Below are positions 1-8,852 of a stretch of 64,000 bases of DNA, piece by piece. Made by a program: the position numbers and the translations under genes. Below the pieces are notes generated by a model that was not told the origin of the DNA, searched no databases, and saw only the letters and a list, made by a program, of their open reading frames with translations. Within the stretch, counting starts at the first letter, position 1. Each line of letters opens with the position of its first letter. This DNA is from an uncultured Amylibacter sp. (GTDB lineage Bacteria > Pseudomonadota > Alphaproteobacteria > Rhodobacterales > Rhodobacteraceae), in contig OX044354.1 in the NCBI GenBank assembly GCA_943846615.1, positions 1,877,001-1,941,000 on the forward strand, in the 5' to 3' direction.

Positions 1-1
1 T

Positions 2-625
2 ATCGGTGTTCCAGTTATTACGGATTACGAAATTTGGAAAAACAACCCTGAGAAAGTCTTTGGCATGACCAAGGAATTCACAGAGAAAAACCCAAATACG
101 ACGATCGCACTTACCAAGGCTTTGATCCGTGCCGCTGAATGGTTGGACGCGGATAACAACGCCAACCGCGCCGAAGCTGTGGAAATCCTAAGTCGTCCTG
201 AATATGTAGGTGCTGACGAAGAGGTCATCGCGAACTCTATGACAGGTACATTCGAGTACGAAAAAGGTGACAAGCGTGAGATCCCCGATTTCAACGTGTT
301 CTTCCGCTACAACGCGACCTACCCATTCTACTCAGATGCGATTTGGTACCTGACGCAAATGCGTCGCTGGGGTCAAATCACAGAAGCGAAGCCAGCTGAA
401 TGGTACGCCCAAGTTGCGGCAGACGTTTACCAGCCTGATTTGTACCTGAAAGCCGCCCAAATGTTGGTCGACGAAGGTTTGATCAAAGCCGCCGACATCC
501 CATTTGGTACAGACGGTTACAAACCTGCAACCAGCGCGTTTATCGACGGGATCGAATATGACGGCAAGAAGCCACTTGAATACTTGAACGCCCTGACAAT
601 CGGCAACAAAGACAACGCGTCTTAA
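2..625 (+). CDS. nrtA: Nitrate ABC transporter substrate-binding protein, C-terminal part (5' partial)
   Basis: The reading frame is already open at base 2, so the gene begins upstream of the window; about 207 C-terminal residues are present. The first visible residues ([21 protein letters not shown]) and the later stretch with [12 protein letters not shown] resemble the C-terminal lobe of NrtA/CmpA-type periplasmic anion-binding proteins. It would bind nitrate or nitrite outside the inner membrane and deliver it to the permease encoded next. The assignment leans on the following permease, ATPase and nitrate/nitrite reductase genes. A cyanate or bicarbonate binder of the same family is the alternative, made unlikely by that context. 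Confidence 0.85.
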   Translation: MGVPVITDYEIWKNNPEKVFGMTKEFTEKNPNTTIALTKALIRAAEWLDADNNANRAEAVEILSRPEYVGADEEVIANSMTGTFEYEKGDKREIPDFNVFFRYNATYPFYSDAIWYLTQMRRWGQITEAKPAEWYAQVAADVYQPDLYLKAAQMLVDEGLIKAADIPFGTDGYKPATSAFIDGIEYDGKKPLEYLNALTIGNKDNAS

Positions 626-631
626 TCATTC

Positions 632-657
632 ACCGCCCCCAATAATCTGGGGGCGGT
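632..657 (+). promoter_or_regulatory. Intercistronic hairpin between nrtA and nrtB
   Basis: A perfect 9-bp stem (ACCGCCCCC / GGGGGCGGT) closes an 8-nt loop just after the nrtA stop. No T-run follows. Hairpins after binding-protein genes in ABC operons commonly protect the upstream message or partly terminate, giving more binding protein than permease; that role here is inferred. Confidence 0.65.
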
Positions 658-679
658 AACCATAAAAGAGAGTAAAACA

Positions 680-1753
680 ATGACCGCAATTGCAGACCCA
701 AAAATGGAAAAAGGCGCACGTAAAGAGCGCTTCTTTTCAAAGGTAAACGCAGCCGACAAATATGTTTCTGTCCTTGGCTTGGCTTGGATAACCCCACTGT
801 TGAAAATCATCGGTGGCGATGACCCGCGCTCAAACGGCAAAGAAATATGGAGATTGTTGGGTGTGCCATTGCTGGCCATCATATTATTCCTGTCCGCCTG
901 GGGCGTTTTGGCACCAAAGGTTGTCACATCCTTGGGTGCCGTACCTGGCCCAGCGCAGGTTTGGGAACAATTCGGAAAATTAAACGATGATCACGCGCGT
1001 CAACGTGATAAAGAGACGGCATTTTACGAACGCCAAGATATCCGCAACGACAAACTGATTGCCGCGGGTAAAGAGGACAAGGTTAAGCACCGCAACTTTA
1101 CAGGTGCACCAACATATTACGATCAAATCTGGACATCATTGAAAACTGTATTTTTTGGCTTCCTTATCGCAACAGTGCTGGCGGTTCCCCTTGGGATTGC
1201 GGGTGGCCTATCGCCATATGTCTCTGCTGGTATGAACCCCATCATTCAAATTTTCAAACCCGTTTCACCGCTGGCATGGCTGCCGATTGTGACGATGGTC
1301 GTTTCTGCCACGGTTACATCAGCAGAGCCATTGTTGGCGAAATCATTCTTGGTTTCCGCCATCACCGTAACCCTATGTTCTATCTGGCCGACATTAATCA
1401 ATACGACGTTGGGTGTGGCCAGTATCGACAAGGATTTGGTGAACGTCAGTAAAGTTCTGAAACTCGGGACTTGGACAAAAATCACCAAGCTGGTTTTGCC
1501 ATCTGCATTACCATTGATCTTTACCGGTTTGCGTCTGTCTCTGGGTGTGGGTTGGATGGTTTTGATCGCCGCTGAAATGCTGGCTCAGAACCCGGGTTTG
1601 GGGAAATTCGTTTGGGATGAATTCCAAAACGGTTCCAGCCAATCGTTAGCGAAAATCATGGTGGCTGTTTTGACAATTGGGATCATCGGATACCTACTGG
1701 ACCGCCTGATGTACGCCCTGCAATCAATGTTCACCTTCACAAGTAACAGGTAA
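680..1753 (+). CDS. nrtB: Nitrate ABC transporter permease
   Basis: 357 aa inner-membrane permease of the NrtB/SsuC/TauC type. One membrane segment lies near residues 70-95, then a charged stretch of about 50 residues, and a block of hydrophobic segments from about residue 155. The ATPase-contact (EAA-like) loop is near residue 250-280 (VLKLGTWTKITKLVLPSALP). It is longer than the usual 270-aa members because of the N-terminal extension. An AGAG-type ribosome site precedes ATG 680. It sits 54 nt after nrtA and 4 nt before the ATPase, so all three form the importer. Substrate is inferred from the downstream reductases. Confidence 0.9.
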   Translation: MTAIADPKMEKGARKERFFSKVNAADKYVSVLGLAWITPLLKIIGGDDPRSNGKEIWRLLGVPLLAIILFLSAWGVLAPKVVTSLGAVPGPAQVWEQFGKLNDDHARQRDKETAFYERQDIRNDKLIAAGKEDKVKHRNFTGAPTYYDQIWTSLKTVFFGFLIATVLAVPLGIAGGLSPYVSAGMNPIIQIFKPVSPLAWLPIVTMVVSATVTSAEPLLAKSFLVSAITVTLCSIWPTLINTTLGVASIDKDLVNVSKVLKLGTWTKITKLVLPSALPLIFTGLRLSLGVGWMVLIAAEMLAQNPGLGKFVWDEFQNGSSQSLAKIMVAVLTIGIIGYLLDRLMYALQSMFTFTSNR

Positions 1754-1757
1754 GATC

Positions 1758-3443
1758 ATGAGCATTCTATCATTACAAAATGTAGCCAAGTCATACGGCG
1801 ACAGTAACATCCTGAAGGACATCAACCTAGAGGTCGAGGAAGGAGAATTTATCGCCATCCTCGGATTTTCAGGATCGGGAAAATCAACTCTGATGAACAT
1901 TCTAACAGGATTGGAAATACCAGATTCTGGCGACGCGTTGTACAATGGAAAGCCGATTACAGAGCCCAGCCCAGAGCGCGGTCTAGTATTCCAAAGTTAC
2001 TCTCTGATGCCGTGGTTGACGGTCAAAGGAAACATCGCATTGGCGGTGGATTCCGTACACAAGTCAAAGTCAAAATCTGAACGCGAAGATTTGATTATGA
2101 ATTACATCGATATGGTTGGTCTGTCGCACGCGACGGATCGGCGTCCATCTGAGCTGTCTGGTGGTATGCGCCAACGTGTTTCAGTTGCACGCGCCTTGGC
2201 TATGCAGCCAAATGTTTTGTTGCTGGACGAGCCATTGTCCGCGCTGGACGCATTGACCCGTGCGAATTTACAAGATGAGATTGAAGAGATCAGCCAGAAA
2301 GAAAAGAAAACGATTGTTTTGATCACCAACGATGTGGACGAAGCAATTTTGTTGGCGGATCGTATCATCCCGCTGACACCTGGCCCAAACGCCAGTTTCG
2401 GACCAGATTTCAAGGTCAATATTCCGCGTCCACGGGATCGTACGAAAATGAATGACGACGCAGATTTTATTAAGCTGCGAGGTGCGGTCACGAATTACCT
2501 AATGGATGTTGGATTTGCAGCAGCAGCCGAACAAAACCGCAAACTGCCTGATGTTCAAGCGGTACATCAGATGATTCCAGCCGCATTCCGCAAGGCGGGC
2601 GAGTCGGAGACATTCAATGATGATCGGTATTTGCAATTTTCCAAAGTTCACAAAATTTACCCTACGCCAAAGGGCCCGCTGACTGTTGTAGAAGATTTTG
2701 AAATGACGTTGAAAAAGGGCGAATTCGTTTCCATCATCGGGCACTCTGGATGCGGTAAATCTACGGCTCTGACGATGGCTGCGGGTTTGAACCCCATCTC
2801 TAAGGGCGGTATCATTTTGGATGGCCGTCACGTTGAAGGTGCAGATCCAGAACGCGCTGTTGTATTTCAATCGCCCAATTTGTTTCCGTGGTTATCCGCC
2901 AAGGAAAACGTGTCTGTTGGTGTAAACAAGGTTTACCCGAACGCAAGTCGCCAAGAACGCCAAGATGTTGTTGAATACTATCTCGAACGCGTCGGTCTGG
3001 CCGACAGCATGGATAAAGCAGCGTGTGACATGTCCAACGGTATGCAACAACGCGTGGGCATCGCACGTGCCTTTGCGCTGTCCCCAAAGTTGTTGTTACT
3101 GGATGAACCGTTCGGCATGTTGGACAGTCTGACCCGTTGGGAATTGCAAGAAGTCTTGATGGATGTTTGGGCAAGAACCAAAGTAACGGCCATCTGTGTG
3201 ACCCACGATGTTGACGAGGCTGTTTTACTATCGGACCGCGTTTGCATGATGACCAACGGTCCACAGGCCAAGGTTGGTAAACTGATGAACGTCGACCTGC
3301 CCCGCCCAAGAACCCGCAAGGCATTATTGGAACATCCCGATTACTACAAATACCGCGCAGAAGTTTTGCAATTCCTAGAGGATTACGAACACGGCGATCC
3401 TGTTGATGAAACATCAAACAAACCCCAAGGAGAGGCAGCATAA
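1758..3443 (+). CDS. Nitrate ABC transporter ATPase, two nucleotide-binding domains in one chain
   Basis: 561 aa with two complete ABC ATPase domains. Domain 1: Walker A GFSGSGKS (36-43), signature LSGGM (133-137), Walker B LLLDEP, but Asn191 where the switch-loop His is expected (ITNDVDEA). Domain 2: Walker A GHSGCGKS (328-335), variant signature MSNGM (425-429), Walker B LLLLDEP, normal VTHD with His483. Both belong to the NrtC/NrtD/TauB group; the fused chain would supply both ATPase halves of the nitrate importer. The pattern predicts one canonical and one degenerate ATP site. The stop overlaps the nirB start (TAATG), so translation is probably coupled. Confidence 0.92.
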   Translation: MSILSLQNVAKSYGDSNILKDINLEVEEGEFIAILGFSGSGKSTLMNILTGLEIPDSGDALYNGKPITEPSPERGLVFQSYSLMPWLTVKGNIALAVDSVHKSKSKSEREDLIMNYIDMVGLSHATDRRPSELSGGMRQRVSVARALAMQPNVLLLDEPLSALDALTRANLQDEIEEISQKEKKTIVLITNDVDEAILLADRIIPLTPGPNASFGPDFKVNIPRPRDRTKMNDDADFIKLRGAVTNYLMDVGFAAAAEQNRKLPDVQAVHQMIPAAFRKAGESETFNDDRYLQFSKVHKIYPTPKGPLTVVEDFEMTLKKGEFVSIIGHSGCGKSTALTMAAGLNPISKGGIILDGRHVEGADPERAVVFQSPNLFPWLSAKENVSVGVNKVYPNASRQERQDVVEYYLERVGLADSMDKAACDMSNGMQQRVGIARAFALSPKLLLLDEPFGMLDSLTRWELQEVLMDVWARTKVTAICVTHDVDEAVLLSDRVCMMTNGPQAKVGKLMNVDLPRPRTRKALLEHPDYYKYRAEVLQFLEDYEHGDPVDETSNKPQGEAA

Positions 3444-5887
3444 TGGCCCAGAAACTCGTCATCATTGGGGCTGGAATGGCCTCTGGTCGATTGATCGAAT
3501 ATTTGGTGGAAAATGACCCGTCCGCTTATGAAATCACGTTGTTCAATGCAGAGCCACGCGGAAACTACAATCGGATCATGCTGTCGCCTGTTCTGTCTGG
3601 CGACAAAACTTACGAAGATATTATCACCCATTCGGATGAATGGTACGCGGAAAACAATGTCACTACATATTTTGGAGAGGCCGTTACATCCGTGGATCAG
3701 GACGCGAAAACCGTATCATGTGCGTCTCACACCGTCACCTATGATAAGCTGGTCATCGCGACGGGTTCCGCACCGTTTATTATTCCCGTTCCTGGCAAAG
3801 AACTGCCAGGCGTTATGGCGTATCGCGATTTAGATGACGTGAACAACATGTTAGCGGCTTGTGAAAAAGCAAACGCAAAGGCTGTTGTTATCGGGGGTGG
3901 TTTGCTGGGCCTTGAAGCCGCAGCAGGTTTGCAAGAGCAAGGCATGGATGTAACGGTTTTGCACATCGCACCGCATTTAATGGATCGTCAATTGGATCCA
4001 GCCGCCGGCCATCTGTTGCGTACGGAATTGGAACGCCGTGACATCAAAATACACACTGAAGGCTTCACCAAGGCAATCCTTGGTGAAGACAAAGTCGATG
4101 CGGTGTTATTGGAAGATGGTACCGTGTACGAAGCTGATATCGTTGTTATGTCTGCTGGTATTCGCCCTGAAACGCGTTTGGCGACTGACATGGGATTGCA
4201 CGTTGAACGTGGCGTGGTCGTAAACGATGGTATGCAAACCAGCGTTGATGATATTTATGCGGTTGGCGAATGTATTGAACATCGTGAACAATTATATGGG
4301 CTGGTTGCGCCGTTGTATGACCAAGCAAAGGTTTTGAGCGAGAATTTATTGGGTGGTGACGCTGTCTTTGCCCCTGTTGAAATTTCAACCAAGTTGAAGG
4401 TTACTGGTTGTGATCTGTTTTCCGCTGGTGATTTTGCTGAAGGTGAGGACCGTGAAGAAATCGTTTTCCGCGACGCGGTTCGCGGTGTGTATAAGCGCCT
4501 GATTTTACGCGATGATATCATCATCGGCGCGGTCATGTATGGCGATACTGCGGATGGCGGTTGGTTCTTGCAAAAAATCAAAAGCGGCGAAGATATTAGC
4601 GAAGGTCGCGATACACTTATCTTTGGCCCTAACTTTGCAGGGGGTGCCCCTGTGGACCCGTTGGCGGCCGTTGCAGCCTTACCGCTTGATGCGGAAATTT
4701 GTGGTTGTAACGGCGTTTCCAAAGGCGACATTTTAGCCGCAATCAAGGGCGGAGCAGATGGGTTGGATGCGGTTAAGGCGATCACGAAGGCATCCACGTC
4801 TTGTGGCACCTGCGCGGGCCTGACGGCCCAAGTGGTGCAAACAGGCATGGGCGATGATTTCGTTCTGCCAGAGGCCGAAATTATGTGCAAATGCACGGAC
4901 TACAGCCACGATGACGTGCGTAAATTGATCTTGTCCAAAGAGTTGAAAAGCATTCCTGCAGCAATGCAGGAATTGCAATGGAAAACGTCGTGCGGTTGTA
5001 TCGTTTGCCGCCCTGCGCTGAACTATTACATGGTTTGTGCCTGGCCTGGTGAATACACCGATGACGGGCAGAGCCGTTTCATCAATGAACGTGTGCACGC
5101 AAATATCCAAAAAGACGGAACCTATTCTGTTGTACCACGTATGTTTGGCGGGATCACAACCCCAGACGAATTGCGCGCAATCGCGGATGCAGCGGACAAA
5201 TACAACGTCCCAACTGTCAAGGTGACGGGCGGTCAACGAATTGACCTACTTGGTATCGAGAAAGAAGACCTTCCGGCAATATGGTATGATTTAAACGAGG
5301 CTGGAATGGTTTCTGGGCAGGCCTACGCAAAGGGTTTGCGCACGGTGAAAACCTGTGTTGGGTCGGATCATTGCCGATTTGGCACACAAGACAGCACAGG
5401 TCTTGGGATCAAACTTGAGAAGGAAATGTGGGGCGCATGGTCGCCGCACAAATTCAAACTGGCTGTATCTGGCTGCCCACGCAATTGTGCCGAAGCAACC
5501 TGCAAGGATTTAGGTATCGTTTGTGTCGACTCAGGATATCAAGTTCTAGTCGGTGGCGCCGCTGGCATGGATTTGCGTGAAACAGAATTATTAGCTCAGG
5601 TTGCCACAGAAGAAGAGGCAATTGAATTGTCCTGTGCATTTTACCAACTCTACCGAGAGGGTGCACAATATTTGCACCGTCCGTATAAGTGGATTGCCAA
5701 GGTCGGGTTGGATTGGGTCAAAGAACAGTGCGTCGAAGATTTGGAAAAACGTGCCGCTCTGGCCGCCAGTTTCCGATATAGCCAGACATTCTACAAAGTC
5801 GATCCATGGAAAGAACGCGCATCCAAAGGCGTAGATTCACATGAATACAAACCACTGGCAGATTTTTCAAAGGTAGCAGCAGAATGA
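3443..5887 (+). CDS. nirB: Assimilatory nitrite reductase [NAD(P)H], large subunit
   Basis: 814 aa cytoplasmic flavo-siroheme enzyme reducing nitrite to ammonium with six electrons. The N-terminal FAD site (GAGMASG, 9-15) and NAD(P)H site (IGGGLLGLEAA, 150-160) come first. A BFD-like [2Fe-2S] region follows (C420, C422, C454, C457), with further Cys at 482, 484, 517, 519 and 522. The siroheme/[4Fe-4S] half carries C638, C644, C678 and C682 in the family patterns CVGSDHCRFGTQD and SGCPRNCAEA. Length and domain order are typical of NirB. The start overlaps the ATPase stop by one base, and the stop overlaps nirD. Siroheme would come from the synthase at the operon end. Confidence 0.97.
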   Translation: MAQKLVIIGAGMASGRLIEYLVENDPSAYEITLFNAEPRGNYNRIMLSPVLSGDKTYEDIITHSDEWYAENNVTTYFGEAVTSVDQDAKTVSCASHTVTYDKLVIATGSAPFIIPVPGKELPGVMAYRDLDDVNNMLAACEKANAKAVVIGGGLLGLEAAAGLQEQGMDVTVLHIAPHLMDRQLDPAAGHLLRTELERRDIKIHTEGFTKAILGEDKVDAVLLEDGTVYEADIVVMSAGIRPETRLATDMGLHVERGVVVNDGMQTSVDDIYAVGECIEHREQLYGLVAPLYDQAKVLSENLLGGDAVFAPVEISTKLKVTGCDLFSAGDFAEGEDREEIVFRDAVRGVYKRLILRDDIIIGAVMYGDTADGGWFLQKIKSGEDISEGRDTLIFGPNFAGGAPVDPLAAVAALPLDAEICGCNGVSKGDILAAIKGGADGLDAVKAITKASTSCGTCAGLTAQVVQTGMGDDFVLPEAEIMCKCTDYSHDDVRKLILSKELKSIPAAMQELQWKTSCGCIVCRPALNYYMVCAWPGEYTDDGQSRFINERVHANIQKDGTYSVVPRMFGGITTPDELRAIADAADKYNVPTVKVTGGQRIDLLGIEKEDLPAIWYDLNEAGMVSGQAYAKGLRTVKTCVGSDHCRFGTQDSTGLGIKLEKEMWGAWSPHKFKLAVSGCPRNCAEATCKDLGIVCVDSGYQVLVGGAAGMDLRETELLAQVATEEEAIELSCAFYQLYREGAQYLHRPYKWIAKVGLDWVKEQCVEDLEKRAALAASFRYSQTFYKVDPWKERASKGVDSHEYKPLADFSKVAAE

Positions 5888-6222
5888 GCGATTTTATTGA
5901 TATTGGCGCTGTAAACGATATCCCCGTGCGCGCCGCGCGTGTCGTGAAAACGGCGCAGGGGTGTATTGCTGTATTTCGCACTTCGCACGACAAAATTTTT
6001 GCCATCGATGACAAATGTCCACATAAGGGAGGCCCATTGTCCAACGGTATCCAACATGGTGAGAGCATTACATGCCCTTTGCACAATTGGGTGTTTGATC
6101 TGAATACAGGCGTAGCACAGGGCGTAGATGAAGGATCTGTGCAAACCTACCCAACCAAGGTTTTAGATGGTCGCATTTTGATGGCGCGTGCTGCAATTTA
6201 TAAATCGGTTGCCGCTGAATGA
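5884..6222 (+). CDS. nirD: Nitrite reductase small subunit, Rieske-type ferredoxin
   Basis: 112 aa Rieske-fold partner of NirB. Unlike enterobacterial NirD, which has lost the cluster ligands, this protein keeps both ligand pairs: C45-x-H47 (CPHKGG) and C64-x2-H67 (CPLHNWVFD). It should therefore hold a [2Fe-2S] cluster and carry electrons, as described for the NasG ferredoxin of the Paracoccus nas system, where nitrate and nitrite reductases share it. ATGA overlaps link it to nirB upstream and to the nitrate reductase downstream. Confidence 0.93.
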   Translation: MSDFIDIGAVNDIPVRAARVVKTAQGCIAVFRTSHDKIFAIDDKCPHKGGPLSNGIQHGESITCPLHNWVFDLNTGVAQGVDEGSVQTYPTKVLDGRILMARAAIYKSVAAE

Positions 6223-8852
6223 GTGCAGTAAAAACAACATGTGCATATTGTGGCGTCGGCTGTGGCGTAATCGCTACCCCTGACGGGGCTGGGGGGGCGT
6301 CGATACAGGGTGATGAACAGCATCCTGCGAATTTTGGCCGCCTGTGCCTAAAGGGTACGAACCTTGGTCAAACCTTATCCCATGATGGGCGTTTATTGGA
6401 ACCGATGATAAACGGTATCCCCGCCTCTTGGGATGACGCCACCAGCTTAGTCGCACAGAAATTTCGACAAGCCATCGACGAACACGGCCCCGACAGCGTT
6501 GCGTTTTACGTTTCAGGGCAACTATTGACCGAAGACTATTATGTCGCGAACAAGCTGATGAAGGGTTTCATTGGTTCAGCAAATATCGATACCAACTCGC
6601 GCCTTTGCATGGCGTCTTCTGTGGTTGGTCACAAACGCGCCTTTGGTACCGATACAGTCCCCGGAACTTACGAAGATTTGGAACAGGCCGATTTGATTGT
6701 GCTGTTAGGCTCTAATTTGGCGTGGTGCCATCCTGTTTTGCACCAACGTATCATGGTTACCAAAAATGCGCGTGGCACGCAGATTATTAATATCGATCCC
6801 CGTAAAACAGCCACATCTGATTTGGCTGATGTACATCTAGGAATAAAGCCAGGCGGTGACATTGCGCTGTTCAATGGATTGCTTTGCGCTATTGCCGATG
6901 CCGACGCGATCAATGCTACATATGTCGACGAGCATGTAAGTGGTTTTGATGCAGCCTTGGACGCGGCACGGCAGATGAAAATTGATGAAGTCGTGACGCA
7001 AACCGGTTTGTCGACAGATGAACTGAATGCATTCTACGCCGCATGGATTGGAAACAAACGCGTTGTGACGATTTATTCCCAAGGCGTAAATCAAGCCAGT
7101 GATGGGTCAGACAAAGTGAATGCGATCATCAACTGTCACCTTGCGACGGGACGCATTGGACAGGTCGGAATGGGGCCATTCTCAATCACAGGCCAACCTA
7201 ACGCAATGGGTGGTCGTGAGGTCGGTGGCTTGGCAAATACACTGGCCGCCCATTTGGATATTGAAAACGAACAGCATCGCGAAATGGTTGCGGGCTTTTG
7301 GAATTCGCCGAATATTCCAACGGTCCAAGGGCTTAAGGCGGTCGACCTATTCGATGCCTGCGCCAGTGGTCAGATCAAGGCGCTGTGGGTTATGTGCACG
7401 AACCCAGCCGTCAGCATGCCACGCGCCAACGACGTTGCCGCCGCAATCAAGAATGTTGATTTCGTCGCGGTGTCCGACATCATGGCGGATACCGACACCA
7501 CCCGTTTGGCGGATGTTTTATTGCCCGCAACAGGTTGGGGTGAAAAAGATGGAACCGTCACGAACTCCGAACGCCGCATTTCGCGGCAACGTGGTTTCCT
7601 GCCTAAACCGGGTCGGGCAAAACATGATTGGGAAATCATGTGCGATGTTGCATCCAAAATGGGACATGGCAACGCATTTGATTTTCAATCGCCACACGAG
7701 GTATTCGCCGAATGGGCCAACATGACGAGGCTGTCTACTCAAGCGAATAAAGATTTGGACCTAGGTGAACTTTCTGGTCTAAATGCCGAGCAATACGATG
7801 AACTTTCGCCTGTTCAATGGCCTGTGAAGCCTGACGGCTCTGATACTCGGATGTTCGCGAATGGTGCTTTTTTCACCGATGATGGCCGCGGGCGTATGTT
7901 ACCGATAACGTCATCAGACACCGTAAATAAGACTTCCCCTGAATATCCATTTACATTGAACACGGGACGCGTTCGCGATCATTGGCACACCATGACACGC
8001 AGCGCAAAATCAGCCAAGTTAAGCAACCACATGGCCGAGCCCTATCTTGAAATGCATCCCAACGATGCGGCAAATCTAGCAATTTCGCCCACAAGTTTGG
8101 TTAAAGTTAGCAGCCAATATGGCGATGTTATTTTGCGCGCGTTGGTCACAACCCGCGTTCAAGTTGGGCAACTGTTTGCGCCAATCCATTGGACGTCTAT
8201 GTGGGCGGCTAAGGCGCGTATCGACACACTGGTCCCGTCTGTAAACGATCCGTTTTCTGGTCAACCAGAGTTGAAACGCGCAGCCGTAAACGTGACGCCT
8301 TTCAAAGTATCCCGTTATGGTTTTGCGTTGTCGCGTTCCAAACCAACGCCAACAACAGCCTATTGGGCAACAGCGCAAACAAATTCTGGCTGGCGATTGG
8401 AGTTGGGCTCCATTGGAACGCCGCTGGAATTCGAACAATTCGCACGTGCCGAGTTAAATATCATCGATGGGGACGCCGTCGTATTTACTGACGCAAAAAA
8501 ATCACTGAACCGTATCGCCATCGTCAAAGATGGAATTGTCGAAGCGGCGATGTTTATGGGGCCACACCCAGTGGCATTGTCACGCCAGTTTGTCGTTAAC
8601 CAATTTGACGAAGATGCAGACGTAACAATTTTGGCAGGCGTTGCAGGTTCGGATGCGCCCGATGCTGGCCCGACAATCTGCTCATGTTTCGACGTAGGCG
8701 TAAATACACTGGTAAGTGCTATTGAAACCGGTCAAACCGCTAGTCTTGATCAAATTGGTGCATTGTTGCAAGCGGGTACGAATTGCGGATCATGTCGCCC
8801 CGAATTAGCCAACTTGATCAGCAAACATAAACCCCCATTGGCGGCCGAATGA
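6219..8852 (+). CDS. nasA: Assimilatory nitrate reductase, molybdopterin enzyme
   Basis: 877 aa member of the NasA/NarB/NapA molybdopterin oxidoreductases. The N-terminal [4Fe-4S] ligands are C8, C11, C15 and C43 (CAYCGVGC...LCLKG). The motif NSRLCMAS near residue 130 places a Cys where the Mo ligand of assimilatory enzymes lies. The C-terminus adds a BFD-like [2Fe-2S] domain (CSCFDVG...CGSCRPEL), as in Klebsiella-type NasA. No Tat signal is seen, consistent with a cytoplasmic enzyme. It reduces nitrate to nitrite, probably taking electrons from the Rieske NirD or NirB. ATGA overlaps join it to both neighbours. Confidence 0.95.
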   Translation: MSAVKTTCAYCGVGCGVIATPDGAGGASIQGDEQHPANFGRLCLKGTNLGQTLSHDGRLLEPMINGIPASWDDATSLVAQKFRQAIDEHGPDSVAFYVSGQLLTEDYYVANKLMKGFIGSANIDTNSRLCMASSVVGHKRAFGTDTVPGTYEDLEQADLIVLLGSNLAWCHPVLHQRIMVTKNARGTQIINIDPRKTATSDLADVHLGIKPGGDIALFNGLLCAIADADAINATYVDEHVSGFDAALDAARQMKIDEVVTQTGLSTDELNAFYAAWIGNKRVVTIYSQGVNQASDGSDKVNAIINCHLATGRIGQVGMGPFSITGQPNAMGGREVGGLANTLAAHLDIENEQHREMVAGFWNSPNIPTVQGLKAVDLFDACASGQIKALWVMCTNPAVSMPRANDVAAAIKNVDFVAVSDIMADTDTTRLADVLLPATGWGEKDGTVTNSERRISRQRGFLPKPGRAKHDWEIMCDVASKMGHGNAFDFQSPHEVFAEWANMTRLSTQANKDLDLGELSGLNAEQYDELSPVQWPVKPDGSDTRMFANGAFFTDDGRGRMLPITSSDTVNKTSPEYPFTLNTGRVRDHWHTMTRSAKSAKLSNHMAEPYLEMHPNDAANLAISPTSLVKVSSQYGDVILRALVTTRVQVGQLFAPIHWTSMWAAKARIDTLVPSVNDPFSGQPELKRAAVNVTPFKVSRYGFALSRSKPTPTTAYWATAQTNSGWRLELGSIGTPLEFEQFARAELNIIDGDAVVFTDAKKSLNRIAIVKDGIVEAAMFMGPHPVALSRQFVVNQFDEDADVTILAGVAGSDAPDAGPTICSCFDVGVNTLVSAIETGQTASLDQIGALLQAGTNCGSCRPELANLISKHKPPLAAE

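Noticed and set aside
2812-3465. 217-codon open frame on the minus strand
   Set aside because: It lies entirely opposite the ABC ATPase gene, has low-complexity Arg/Pro/Cys-rich translation and no family motif; a shadow of the coding strand.
4255-4896. 213-codon minus-strand open frame
   Set aside because: Opposite nirB's conserved BFD region; Ser/Pro-rich translation without motifs.
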